The position numbers and the translations under genes are program-made. Below are positions 56,468-64,000 of a DNA stretch of 64,000 nt, piece after piece. This stretch comes from Candidatus Thiothrix putei (lineage in GTDB: Bacteria; Pseudomonadota; Gammaproteobacteria; Thiotrichales; Thiotrichaceae), in contig CP124756.1 of NCBI GenBank assembly GCA_029972225.1, positions 1,532,001-1,596,000 of the forward strand. Reading direction: 5' to 3'. The notes below the pieces were generated by a model, which saw only the letters and a list, made by a program, of their open reading frames with translations, was not told where the DNA came from and did not search any database. Numbering within the stretch: the first letter of the stretch is position 1; each line of letters starts with the position of its first letter.

Positions 56468-57385
56468 ATGCCGTACTCATTAAGCCAAATCCGCATTTTT
56501 GAAGCGGTGGCACAATACGAAAGTTATACCCGTGCGGCGGAAAAGCTGTTCATGACCCAGCCTGCGGTTTCCATGCAAATCAAACAGTTGGAAGACGATA
56601 GTGGGCTGGCACTGTTTGAACGCCAAGGCAAAAAGATGTGCTTAACCCCGATTGGTAAGGAAGTGCAACACTACGCCAGCCGCGTATTGCAAGCCCACAA
56701 CGACATGCTGGGGGTAATGAAGGAACTCAAGGGCACTAAAGGTGGACACCTCGTTGTATCCGTGGCGACCACGGCTAATTATTTCGTCACGCAATTGCTG
56801 GCGGAGTTTTCACAACAACACGAAGGCATCAATATCACGCTGGATGTGACCAACCGCCATACCTTGCTGGATCAGTTGGAAAACCACGAGCCGGACATGG
56901 TGATCATGGGTGAACCGCCAAAAGGTCACGGCTTGCAATCGGAACGTTTGATGGAAAATCCGCTGGTGGTGATTGCTGCGCCGACGCATCCGCTGGTAAG
57001 CATTGGTCGCCCGCTGTTGCTGAGTGATGTGTTGGCGGAACGCTTTATTGTGCGAGAAAAAGGGTCGGGGACACGCAGTGCGATCGAACGGCATTTGCAT
57101 AAATACAACGCCAGTTGCAAAAATTCGTTGGAAATGCGCAGTAATGAAACCATCAAACACGCGGTAGAGGCGGGTTTGGGGCTGGGGATTGTGTCAATGC
57201 ACACGATTCAGCCGGAACTGGATAGCGGGCGGTTGGTGATTTTGCAGGTGGAAAATTTCCCGATTCATCGCCATTGGCATGTCGTAATGCGTAAGGGCAA
57301 ACGCTTGTCGCCCATTGCACGCGAGTTTAAGCAGTTTGTGATGGCAGAAGCCCCGCGTTTTATTAAGAACGCGAAGGGAAAGTGA
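56468..57385 (+). CDS. cbbR: LysR-type transcriptional regulator CbbR
   Basis: A 305-residue regulator starting at the ATG behind AGGAGG; an in-frame ATG at 56420 lies upstream but has no such site. The N-terminal winged helix has FEAVAQYESYTRAAEKLFMT then QPAVSMQIKQLE, and the effector-binding domain covers residues 90-300. CbbR senses metabolites such as RuBP, ATP or NADPH and switches on cbb operons. Its place opposite cbbL supports the name. Its 3' end overlaps the next, convergent gene by 23 bp. Confidence 0.94.
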   Translation: MPYSLSQIRIFEAVAQYESYTRAAEKLFMTQPAVSMQIKQLEDDSGLALFERQGKKMCLTPIGKEVQHYASRVLQAHNDMLGVMKELKGTKGGHLVVSVATTANYFVTQLLAEFSQQHEGINITLDVTNRHTLLDQLENHEPDMVIMGEPPKGHGLQSERLMENPLVVIAAPTHPLVSIGRPLLLSDVLAERFIVREKGSGTRSAIERHLHKYNASCKNSLEMRSNETIKHAVEAGLGLGIVSMHTIQPELDSGRLVILQVENFPIHRHWHVVMRKGKRLSPIAREFKQFVMAEAPRFIKNAKGK

Positions 57386-57788
57386 GCACCTTACGGGTTT
57401 CTGCGACAGGTTTTTCCTGTTGCCGCAACTTCCCCGCTAACAATTGCACATGCTGGAAAAACTCACTCTGCGCTCGTTTCATTGCTGCTAACGCTTCGGG
57501 CTTGTAATACTCGAAAGTATAGGGCACGGGATCAGTCAGGGATTCGCGTACTTGTGGTTGGAAATACCGCCATGCAAACTCGATTTCCACCTTGTGGTGG
57601 GATGGCACAAAAATCACTTCCTCGCGATCAATGACCGCCATGTACTGCATCGTGCGCACGGGGACGAAAACACACGATTTGCCGCTGAAGTCCAGCAAGA
57701 GACGCATGGCATTGTAGTGTAAGGCGGGTAGAGTACGTGCTTCAGAGCCGAACGTATCGCCGCGATAAAAGCTTTCGTATTGTGGCAT
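57363..57788 (-). CDS. Hypothetical protein, 141 residues, next to cbbR
   Basis: A soluble protein starting MPQYESFYRGDTFG with a strong GGAGGTG ribosome site. The middle has beta-like stretches (SCVFVPVRTMQYMAVIDREE and VIFVPSHHKVEIEFAWRYF) and the end is a charged helix. No family is recognised. It is divergently arranged with the 121-residue gene (47 bp apart), so both may share a control region. Confidence 0.7.
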   Translation of the reverse strand: MPQYESFYRGDTFGSEARTLPALHYNAMRLLLDFSGKSCVFVPVRTMQYMAVIDREEVIFVPSHHKVEIEFAWRYFQPQVRESLTDPVPYTFEYYKPEALAAMKRAQSEFFQHVQLLAGKLRQQEKPVAETRKVLTFPSRS

Positions 57789-57835
57789 GATTCACCTCCG
57801 TTACTGACGCTTATTGTGAAACAAGAGAGACGAGA

Positions 57836-58201
57836 ATGCCAATAAACGAAAAATTGCTGCTGAGTGTGGTGGAGCAGGGTGGCTACCCAGATTTTACCCC
57901 ATTGTATCAACGCATGGGGTATAGCGTGACGCGAGAAACCAGTATGCGCAAGGTGTTGCAGTTTTTGAAGAAAAATACCCCCGCTGTGATTGTGGCAGAA
58001 TTTAACTTCCAGTCAGATTTTCGTGATCGTACCAGCAGTCTCGAATCCATGATGGCGGTGGTGCAGCGTTGGTCGAATACCCGTGTCATTGTGTTTTACG
58101 ACAAAGAGCAGGCGCACCAGTTGGTACGATTGACCGAACGTTTTCCATTAACGACCTTGGCGTTTCCGATTACAGAGGCGGATGTAGAGCGGGTTTTGTA
58201 G
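57836..58201 (+). CDS. Hypothetical protein, 121 residues, possible degenerate receiver-like fold
   Basis: A soluble protein alternating helices and short beta strands: AVIVAEFNF, TRVIVFYDK and TLAFPITEADVERVL. The order recalls a CheY-like fold, with the last stretch in the place of the conserved Lys-Pro, but no Asp phospho-acceptor triad can be assigned. I do not recognise the family. It is convergent with the peroxidase gene, 3 bp apart. Confidence 0.68.
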   Translation: MPINEKLLLSVVEQGGYPDFTPLYQRMGYSVTRETSMRKVLQFLKKNTPAVIVAEFNFQSDFRDRTSSLESMMAVVQRWSNTRVIVFYDKEQAHQLVRLTERFPLTTLAFPITEADVERVL

Positions 58202-58204
58202 TGT

Positions 58205-59296
58205 TTATGGTGATGACGTCGGCAAGGTGTAACCATCATTTAGCGTGATCAGAAACGCAACAATGGCATCAACTTCGCTATCCGTTAACCCCAGATTGCC
58301 AACGCGAGGATCAAGATTTTCAAGTACTTCAGGCAATGCCCAGCGGCCTACAACCACGTCTCGTGTGTTATGGAAGTCGACCATCTCCCGTAAGTCCTGA
58401 ATCACACCGTTGTGCCCGTAGGGTGCGGTTTTAGCAATATTGCGTAAGGTTGGTACTTTAAATTTTCCTAGCTCGCTGCTAGGCATATCAGGTAGGCCAC
58501 CGAGGCCATCATCGCTGATGCGCATCGAATCTTGATCTGGTGGGACGGGAATGGCTGGGTTGGCAGGCAAACCTATGTTGGCATACCGAAAGTTCGTGAA
58601 GAGTGGATTTGTACCATTGTTGGCGACAGTGCTATGGCAGGCCGCACAATTACCTTTGCTGGAGTCGTTAAACAGTTGCAAGCCATAGGCTTCTTGTGCC
58701 GTGAGCGAGATTTTGCCTGCCAAATAATGGTCGAATTTTGAATCGAATGGATGAAATAAAGCCGTGCGCTCAAAAGCTGCCAATGCATCGGCAATGCTGG
58801 TGTAGGCGGTAACAACGTCATCGAAAACCTCAGCCCCGTAAATTTGTGTCACCTTATTGGCATAAGAGGAATTTTTAACTTTCGTCACCACGCTGGCTGG
58901 ATTGGGGTTCGCCATTTCGAGCGGATCAAGAAAAGGATTCTGCGCTTGTATGGCTAGGTTTTTGGCGCGTCCGTCACTAAACTGCCCCCCAATATATTCG
59001 CCTAAGCTGGTATCAAAGTGAAATTCGGGACTGTAGAGGGAGTACGCCGAGCTTGGTGTGTGGCGTTTATCAAAGATGCCTGCATTAGCACCTTCGGATG
59101 TCGGAAATTGTGTATCAGGGTCAGCGAACCCGTGCGCAGGGTCGTGGCAACTGGCACAGGCTTGTCCTGCTGGTGAGGAAAGATTGGTATCGAAAAATAG
59201 CTTCTCACCTAAGGCTTCTTTGCTAACAACGTTGTCATTACAGGCCGTGCAGAAGGCTACCAGTACAAAACTGAGGGCGATGAGTTGAGTTTTCAT
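58205..59296 (-). CDS. Dihaem cytochrome c peroxidase / MauG family protein
   Basis: A 363-residue exported protein. The signal sequence ends near FCTACNDN, which could be a poor lipobox or a plain cleavage site. Two haem c motifs are CASCH near residue 47 and CAACH near 219, each in a CCP/MauG domain. The KVPTLRNIAKTAPYGHNG segment holds a conserved histidine typical of the family. It may reduce peroxide or oxidise a partner in the periplasm. Monocistronic, opposite to gyrA. Confidence 0.9.
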   Translation of the reverse strand: MKTQLIALSFVLVAFCTACNDNVVSKEALGEKLFFDTNLSSPAGQACASCHDPAHGFADPDTQFPTSEGANAGIFDKRHTPSSAYSLYSPEFHFDTSLGEYIGGQFSDGRAKNLAIQAQNPFLDPLEMANPNPASVVTKVKNSSYANKVTQIYGAEVFDDVVTAYTSIADALAAFERTALFHPFDSKFDHYLAGKISLTAQEAYGLQLFNDSSKGNCAACHSTVANNGTNPLFTNFRYANIGLPANPAIPVPPDQDSMRISDDGLGGLPDMPSSELGKFKVPTLRNIAKTAPYGHNGVIQDLREMVDFHNTRDVVVGRWALPEVLENLDPRVGNLGLTDSEVDAIVAFLITLNDGYTLPTSSP

Positions 59297-59467
59297 AAAT
59301 GTTCCGACAGCTATTGCTGATCAATTAAGCTAAGAGTATTGACAATACAGAAAGCTTATCACTAAGCGTTAGTGGCTTGCTTGAAATAGATCAACATCCT
59401 GAAACTATCAGGCTCAACATTGATATGCCTAGGCTCACGCAAATGCGCACATCCTTGCATTTTCTGA

Positions 59468-59473
59468 TACAAT
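59468..59473 (+). promoter_or_regulatory. Candidate -10 box upstream of gyrA
   Basis: TACAAT lies 36 bp before the gyrA ATG. No strong -35 hexamer is seen at the right distance, so this is a suggestion only. The rest of the 212-bp gap shows nothing I can name. Confidence 0.3.
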
Positions 59474-59508
59474 CCCGCTCTTCATGATTTAGGTGATCGA
59501 ACAAGAAT

Positions 59509-62088
59509 ATGGCCACATTTGCCAAGGAAATTATCCCGGTTAATCTCGAAGATGAAATGCGCCAGTCCTATTTGGACTACGCAATGAGTGTCATTGTTGG
59601 ACGTGCGTTACCGGATGTGCGGGATGGTTTGAAGCCCGTCCACCGCCGCGTGTTGTTTGCGATGAGCGAACTCGGCAACGAATGGAACAAGCCCTACAAA
59701 AAATCCGCCCGCGTCGTCGGTGATGTCATCGGTAAATACCACCCCCACGGCGATACTGCCGTTTATGACACGATGGTGCGGATGGCACAACCGTTTTCAT
59801 TGCGCTATATGCTGGTGGATGGGCAAGGTAACTTTGGTTCCGTGGACGGCGATTCCCCCGCCGCGATGCGTTATACCGAAGTGCGTATGTCTAAGCTGGC
59901 GCACGAGTTGCAAATGGACATCGACAAAGAAACTGTCGATTTTGTCCCCAACTACGATGGCAATGAAAAAGAACCCAGCGTTTTCCCCACGCGCTTGCCC
60001 AACCTGCTGATCAACGGTTCATCCGGTATCGCGGTCGGGATGGCGACGAATATTCCGCCGCATAACTTGACCGAAACGGTTAACGCCTGCCTCGCGTTAT
60101 TAAGCAATCCAGAGTTGACCATCAGTGATTTGATGGAATACCTGCCGGGGCCGGACTTCCCCACAGCGGGCATTATCAACGGCGCACGCGGGATTCGGGA
60201 TGCCTATCACACCGGCAAAGGGCGCATTTACGTGCGGGCGCGAGCGACGGTTGAACTGGATGAGCGCACCAGTCGCGAAACCATTATTGTCCATGAATTG
60301 CCGTATCAGGTGAATAAAGCCCGATTGCTGGAAAAAATCGCCGAACTGGTCAAAGAGAAAAAGCTCGAAGGCATTTCCGAATTGCGCGACGAATCCGACA
60401 AAGACGGGATGCGCATGGTGATCGAACTCAAGCGCGGCGAATCCGGCGATGTGATTCTGAATAACCTCTACAAGCAAACCCAGATGCAGAGCGTGTTTGG
60501 CATCAATATGGTGGCGTTGCTGGATGGGCAGCCGCGTTTGCTGAACCTCAAAGATGTGCTGGAAGCTTTCTTGCGCCACCGTCGCGAAATCGTTACCCGC
60601 CGCACGATTTTTGAAGTGCGTAAAGCGCGGGAACGTGCCCATATCCTCGAAGGTTTGGCGGTGGCGCTTTCCAATATTGACGACATCATCGCGCTGATTA
60701 AATCCGCGCCTAGCCCTGCCGACGCTAAGCTCGGTTTGATTGCGCGTGCTTGGAATGCGGGCATTGTCAGCGACATGCTCAGTCGTGCGGGTGCGGATAC
60801 CTGCCGCCCTGACGATTTGCCGGAACAATACGGTTTGCGCCCTGACGGTTATTGGCTGTCTGAAGTGCAGGCACAGGCGATTCTGGATTTACGTCTCCAC
60901 CGTTTAACGGGCTTGGAAAAAGACAAAATCCTTGCCGAATACCGCGAATTATTGGAAAAAATTGCCGATTTGCTGGAGATCCTCGCTAACCCTGACCGTT
61001 TGCTGCAAGTGATCCGCGACGAATTGTTGCTGGTACGTGATACCTATGGCGATGAGCGGCGCACCGAAATCAACGTGGTCGGTGAAGACCTGTGCATGGA
61101 AGACCTGATTGCTGACGAAGAAGTCATGGTCACGTTCTCACACGCCGGTTACGCCAAAGCGCAAACGCTGGACACTTACCGTGCGCAAAAACGCGGCGGA
61201 CGTGGTAAAGCAGCAACGGCGATGAAAGACGAAGATTTCATCGAAAAGCTGTTCGTCGCCAGTATGCACGACACCTTGCTGTGCTTCTCCAGCCGTGGGC
61301 GCATGTATTGGCTGAAAGTTTACCAGTTGCCAATGGGCGGACGCGGCGCACGCGGCAAGCCAATGGTCAACTTGCTGCCGCTGGAAGAGGGCGAACGCAT
61401 CAACGCAGTGCTGCCTATTCGCGAATACGCCGAAGACAAATACATCTTCATGGCAACCTCCGAAGGTACGGTCAAGAAAACCCCGCTGACTGATTTCTCG
61501 CGCCCACGTGCTGCGGGCATTATCGCGGTCGATTTGCGTGACGGCGATAAGTTGGTCGACGTGGCTGTTACCAACGGCGATAACGAAGTCATGTTGTTCA
61601 GCACTTCCGGCAAAGCGATTCGTTTCCACGAATCCGACGTGCGGGCAATGGGGCGTGCTGCGGCAGGCGTGCGTGGCATTCGCATGGATGATGGGCAGGA
61701 AGTCAACGCGCTCATCATTTTGGGTGAGGGCGAATTGCTGATTGCCACTGAAAACGGTTACGGCAAACGCACCCGTGCCGAAGAATTCTCGCAGCAAGGG
61801 CGCGGCGGGCAAGGCGTGATTGCGATCCAAACCTCTGACCGCAACGGTAATGCGGTCGGTGCGGTGCAAGTACGCGAAGATTGCCAAATCATGCTCATCA
61901 CCGATGGCGGAACCTTGGTGCGCACCCCCGTTGCTGACGTTTCCATCGTCGGGCGTAATACGCAGGGCGTGACCTTGATTCGCCTCAACGACGGGGAAAA
62001 ACTGGTGCAAATTGCGCCGATTTTGACCGATGCCAGCGATGCCGCCGACGAAGATGACACTACAGATTTAACTGACGATCAGGAATAA
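59509..62088 (+). CDS. gyrA: DNA gyrase subunit A
   Basis: An 859-residue type II topoisomerase subunit that cuts and rejoins DNA. The active-site Tyr122 is in AAMRYTEVR. The quinolone region reads [17 protein letters not shown], with Thr at position 83 and Asp at 87 (E. coli numbering); Thr83 is a natural variant in several genera. The GyrA box QKRGGRGK lies near residue 563, followed by the six-bladed C-terminal DNA-wrapping domain and an acidic tail. serC follows 6 bp later. Confidence 0.98.
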   Translation: MATFAKEIIPVNLEDEMRQSYLDYAMSVIVGRALPDVRDGLKPVHRRVLFAMSELGNEWNKPYKKSARVVGDVIGKYHPHGDTAVYDTMVRMAQPFSLRYMLVDGQGNFGSVDGDSPAAMRYTEVRMSKLAHELQMDIDKETVDFVPNYDGNEKEPSVFPTRLPNLLINGSSGIAVGMATNIPPHNLTETVNACLALLSNPELTISDLMEYLPGPDFPTAGIINGARGIRDAYHTGKGRIYVRARATVELDERTSRETIIVHELPYQVNKARLLEKIAELVKEKKLEGISELRDESDKDGMRMVIELKRGESGDVILNNLYKQTQMQSVFGINMVALLDGQPRLLNLKDVLEAFLRHRREIVTRRTIFEVRKARERAHILEGLAVALSNIDDIIALIKSAPSPADAKLGLIARAWNAGIVSDMLSRAGADTCRPDDLPEQYGLRPDGYWLSEVQAQAILDLRLHRLTGLEKDKILAEYRELLEKIADLLEILANPDRLLQVIRDELLLVRDTYGDERRTEINVVGEDLCMEDLIADEEVMVTFSHAGYAKAQTLDTYRAQKRGGRGKAATAMKDEDFIEKLFVASMHDTLLCFSSRGRMYWLKVYQLPMGGRGARGKPMVNLLPLEEGERINAVLPIREYAEDKYIFMATSEGTVKKTPLTDFSRPRAAGIIAVDLRDGDKLVDVAVTNGDNEVMLFSTSGKAIRFHESDVRAMGRAAAGVRGIRMDDGQEVNALIILGEGELLIATENGYGKRTRAEEFSQQGRGGQGVIAIQTSDRNGNAVGAVQVREDCQIMLITDGGTLVRTPVADVSIVGRNTQGVTLIRLNDGEKLVQIAPILTDASDAADEDDTTDLTDDQE

Positions 62089-62094
62089 GCACTT

Positions 62095-63180
62095 ATGAAA
62101 AGAGTATTCAATTTCAGCGCAGGCCCTGCCATGTTGCCGCAATCTGTCCTTGAACAAGCCCAAGCCGAAATGCTGGACTGGAACGGGAGTGGCATGTCGG
62201 TGATGGAAATGAGTCACCGTGGCAAGGAATACATGTCCATCGCTGCCGAAGCCGAAGCGGATTTGCGCGAAATCATGGGTATTCCGGCCAACTATAAAGT
62301 GTTGTTTTTGCAAGGTGGCGCAAGCAGCCAGTTCGCGATGATTCCGCAAAACCTATTGCGCGGCAAAGGCACGGCGGATTACGTGGATACCGGTGATTGG
62401 TCAGCCAAGGCGATCAAGGAAGCCAAGCGTTATGGCAATGTTAATGTGGTTGCTTCTACCAAAGCGGGCAATTACACCAGCGTTCCGGCGTTTGAGTCGT
62501 GGACGTGCGATGCCAATGCGGCTTATTTGCACTACACACCGAACGAAACTATCCGTGGGGTGGAATTTGCGTGGATTCCTGAAACAGGTGATGTGCCGTT
62601 GGTGGCGGATATGTCGTCCACCATCCTCTCGCGTCCGCTGGATGTCAGCAAATTCGGCCTGATTTATGCCGGTGCGCAGAAAAACATTGGTCCTGCGGGT
62701 CTGACTATCGTCATTGTGCGTGATGACTTGATTGGCGAAACCTTGCCCGGTACGCCGACCATGTTTGATTACAAAATCCACGCGGATAACGAATCCATGT
62801 ACAACACGCCAGCCACCTATAGCTGGTATTTGTCCGGTTTGGTGTTCAAGTGGATCAAGCAGCAAGGCGGCTTGGCAGGCATGGCTGCCCTCAACGAACG
62901 TAAAGCGCAAAAGCTCTACACCGCGATTGAAGCCTCTGGCGGTTTCTACAATAGCCCTGTGGCGGCGGATTGCCGTTCGTGGATGAATGTCCCGTTCACG
63001 TTGGCAAATGCTGATCTCGACAAAGCGTTCCTTAGTGAAGCGGCGCAACAGGGTTTAACCACCTTGAAAGGCCATCGTTCCGTCGGCGGGATGCGTGCCA
63101 GCATTTACAACGCCATGCCAGAAGCGGGCGTCGATACGCTGGTCAGCTTTATGCAAGACTTTGCGAAGAAGAACGGGTAA
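62095..63180 (+). CDS. serC: Phosphoserine aminotransferase
   Basis: A 361-residue PLP enzyme that makes 3-phosphoserine (and the vitamin B6 precursor) from 3-phosphohydroxypyruvate. The start FNFSAGPAMLP is diagnostic; the PLP lysine is in YAGAQKNIGPAG near residue 197. It follows gyrA by 6 bp, a gyrA-serC order known in Gammaproteobacteria, and precedes serA. Confidence 0.97.
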   Translation: MKRVFNFSAGPAMLPQSVLEQAQAEMLDWNGSGMSVMEMSHRGKEYMSIAAEAEADLREIMGIPANYKVLFLQGGASSQFAMIPQNLLRGKGTADYVDTGDWSAKAIKEAKRYGNVNVVASTKAGNYTSVPAFESWTCDANAAYLHYTPNETIRGVEFAWIPETGDVPLVADMSSTILSRPLDVSKFGLIYAGAQKNIGPAGLTIVIVRDDLIGETLPGTPTMFDYKIHADNESMYNTPATYSWYLSGLVFKWIKQQGGLAGMAALNERKAQKLYTAIEASGGFYNSPVAADCRSWMNVPFTLANADLDKAFLSEAAQQGLTTLKGHRSVGGMRASIYNAMPEAGVDTLVSFMQDFAKKNG

Positions 63181-63203
63181 CAGAATATTTCTTGATACCA
63201 AGA

Positions 63204-63261
63204 TGTCGGGCTGAAGCCCGACCTACACGTACATGCCTGTAGGTCGGACTTTAGTCCGACC
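63204..63261. repeat. Paired palindromic (REP-like) repeat between serC and serA
   Basis: GTCGGGCTGAAGCCCGAC is followed at 10-bp distance by GTCGGACTTTAGTCCGAC, each a hairpin, and with the flanking CTACA/TGTAG they form a larger inverted repeat. This is a classic dispersed intergenic palindrome; it may end or stabilise the gyrA-serC mRNA. Confidence 0.75.
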
Positions 63262-63286
63262 ATCCACCACCACAGGAAGCTCCCCC

Positions 63287-64000
63287 ATGTACAAGATTCA
63301 AACCCTCAACGCCATTTCCTCCAAAGGCTTGAACCGCCTCCCCGCTGAGCGTTACAGCGTTTCCGACAATGCCGCTGATGCTGATGCCATCCTCCTCCGC
63401 TCTTTCAAACTCCACGACTACGCTTTTTCCGACAACTTATTAGCAGTAGGGCGTGCCGGTTCTGGCACGAATAACGTCCCCGTACAGAAATTGTCTGAGC
63501 GTGGCGTGGTGGTATTCAATGCCCCCGGAGCCAATGCCAACGCCGTCAAAGAACTGGTACTCGCTGGCATGTTAATGGGATGCCGCAACATTGCCCCAGC
63601 AATGGATTTTGTGCGCGGTTTGCAAGGCACGGACGCTGAAATGAGTGTTGCCGTTGAAGCAGGCAAGAAAAAATTCGGCGGCTTTGAACTACCGGGCAGG
63701 ACATTAGGCGTCATTGGTTTAGGTGCAATCGGCGTGAAAATCGCCAATGCTGCCCGCCATTTAGGCATGAACGTGATCGGCTATGACCCGACCATTACCA
63801 TCGAACGTGCTTGGCAACTCGATTCCGACGTGGAAGCCGCACCGAATCTCGATACGCTGCTGGCACAGTCCGACTTCATCACCTTCCACGTGCCGCTGAT
63901 CGACAGCACCCGTAACCTGGTCAATGCTGACAGCCTGCAAAAGCTCAAAGACGGCGTAGTGCTGCTCAATTTCGCCCGCGACGGTATTGTGGATGAGCGT
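63287..64000 (+). CDS. serA: D-3-phosphoglycerate dehydrogenase, N-terminal part (runs off the window)
   Basis: The first 238 codons of a 2-hydroxyacid dehydrogenase starting MYKIQTLNAISSKGLNRLPA behind an AGGAAG site. The substrate-binding region (LLAVGRAGSGTNNV) and the NAD-binding motif LGVIGLGAIGVKIAN are visible, then DFITFHVPL and LLNFARDGIVDE. It starts serine synthesis, consistent with serC upstream. The catalytic His and any C-terminal ACT domain would lie beyond the edge. Confidence 0.93.
   Translation, partial: MYKIQTLNAISSKGLNRLPAERYSVSDNAADADAILLRSFKLHDYAFSDNLLAVGRAGSGTNNVPVQKLSERGVVVFNAPGANANAVKELVLAGMLMGCRNIAPAMDFVRGLQGTDAEMSVAVEAGKKKFGGFELPGRTLGVIGLGAIGVKIANAARHLGMNVIGYDPTITIERAWQLDSDVEAAPNLDTLLAQSDFITFHVPLIDSTRNLVNADSLQKLKDGVVLLNFARDGIVDER

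Noticed and set aside
59746..59770. Quinolone-resistance mutation at GyrA position 83
   Set aside because: Thr83 is wild type in several Gammaproteobacteria, so it is not evidence of acquired resistance.
61138..62010. Open frame of 290 residues antisense to gyrA
   Set aside because: Shadow of the gyrA coding strand, with His/Arg-rich composition and no motif.
1..64000. tRNA, rRNA genes, CRISPR arrays, prophage
   Set aside because: No cloverleaf-like or rRNA-like stretches, no repeat-spacer arrays and no phage structural genes were recognised by reading; a tRNAscan or Infernal run could still find something short.

Overview
The window looks like a chromosomal segment of a gammaproteobacterial, sulfur-oxidiser-like chemolithoautotroph, probably of the Thiothrix/Thiotrichales type. 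This assignment is inferred from gene content, not from a marker-gene search. The support is a form IA RuBisCO operon with cbbQ and cbbO under a divergent LysR regulator, a cbb3-type oxidase, and gammaproteobacterial gene orders (ybeZ-ybeY-ybeX-lnt; smc-zipA).

Layout. 1-1.6 kb: end of a cbb3 oxidase operon (ccoO end, ccoQ, ccoP). 1.6-9.7 kb: murB, a FIST sensor overlapping a soluble hybrid histidine kinase, then ybeZ-ybeY-ybeX-lnt. 9.7-20.6 kb: an amino-acid ABC transporter operon (aapJ-aapQ-aapM ... aapP) split by a 7.1-kb block. The block holds an intact SNF2-type helicase, an intact AlbA_2/ATPase-like protein, a wrecked type III-like DNA methylase and the tail of a type III-like restriction subunit, with an IS630 copy inside the methylase. 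20.6-39.5 kb: fumarase, an SGNH esterase, tsaD, an acyltransferase remnant with a CRP-type palindrome, a second identical IS630 copy, DUF6394 plus a K+ channel, a HhH/lysine-tail protein, zipA, smc, a sugar transferase and a gspD-gspE-gspF cluster.

39.7-50.9 kb is an accessory, scarred region. It holds pgeF, a DppF-like ATPase, a DUF938 gene cut by an IS5-like element, small unknown genes, an RHH/PIN toxin-antitoxin pair, debris of a second toxin-antitoxin pair fused at a junction with a 3'-truncated acyltransferase, a secreted SUMF/DUF5979/DUF11 gene cut by an IS50-like element, and an IS30 element. 50.9-58.2 kb: the cbb locus, transcribed leftward as cbbL-cbbS-(104-aa protein)-cbbQ-cbbO, with cbbR divergent across a perfect palindrome, followed by two unrecognised genes. 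58.2-64 kb: a dihaem peroxidase, gyrA, serC and the start of serA.

Three of the insertions (IS630 copy 1, the IS5-like element and the IS50-like element) can be removed on paper using their target duplications (TA, 4 bp, 9 bp). Each removal restores an uninterrupted reading frame across the insertion point, which dates them as recent. No rRNA, tRNA or CRISPR array was seen. The best candidates for under-described biology are the helicase + AlbA_2 pair that stayed intact while its presumed methylase and nuclease partners decayed, the FIST-kinase pair, and the unnamed small genes in and beside the cbb locus.
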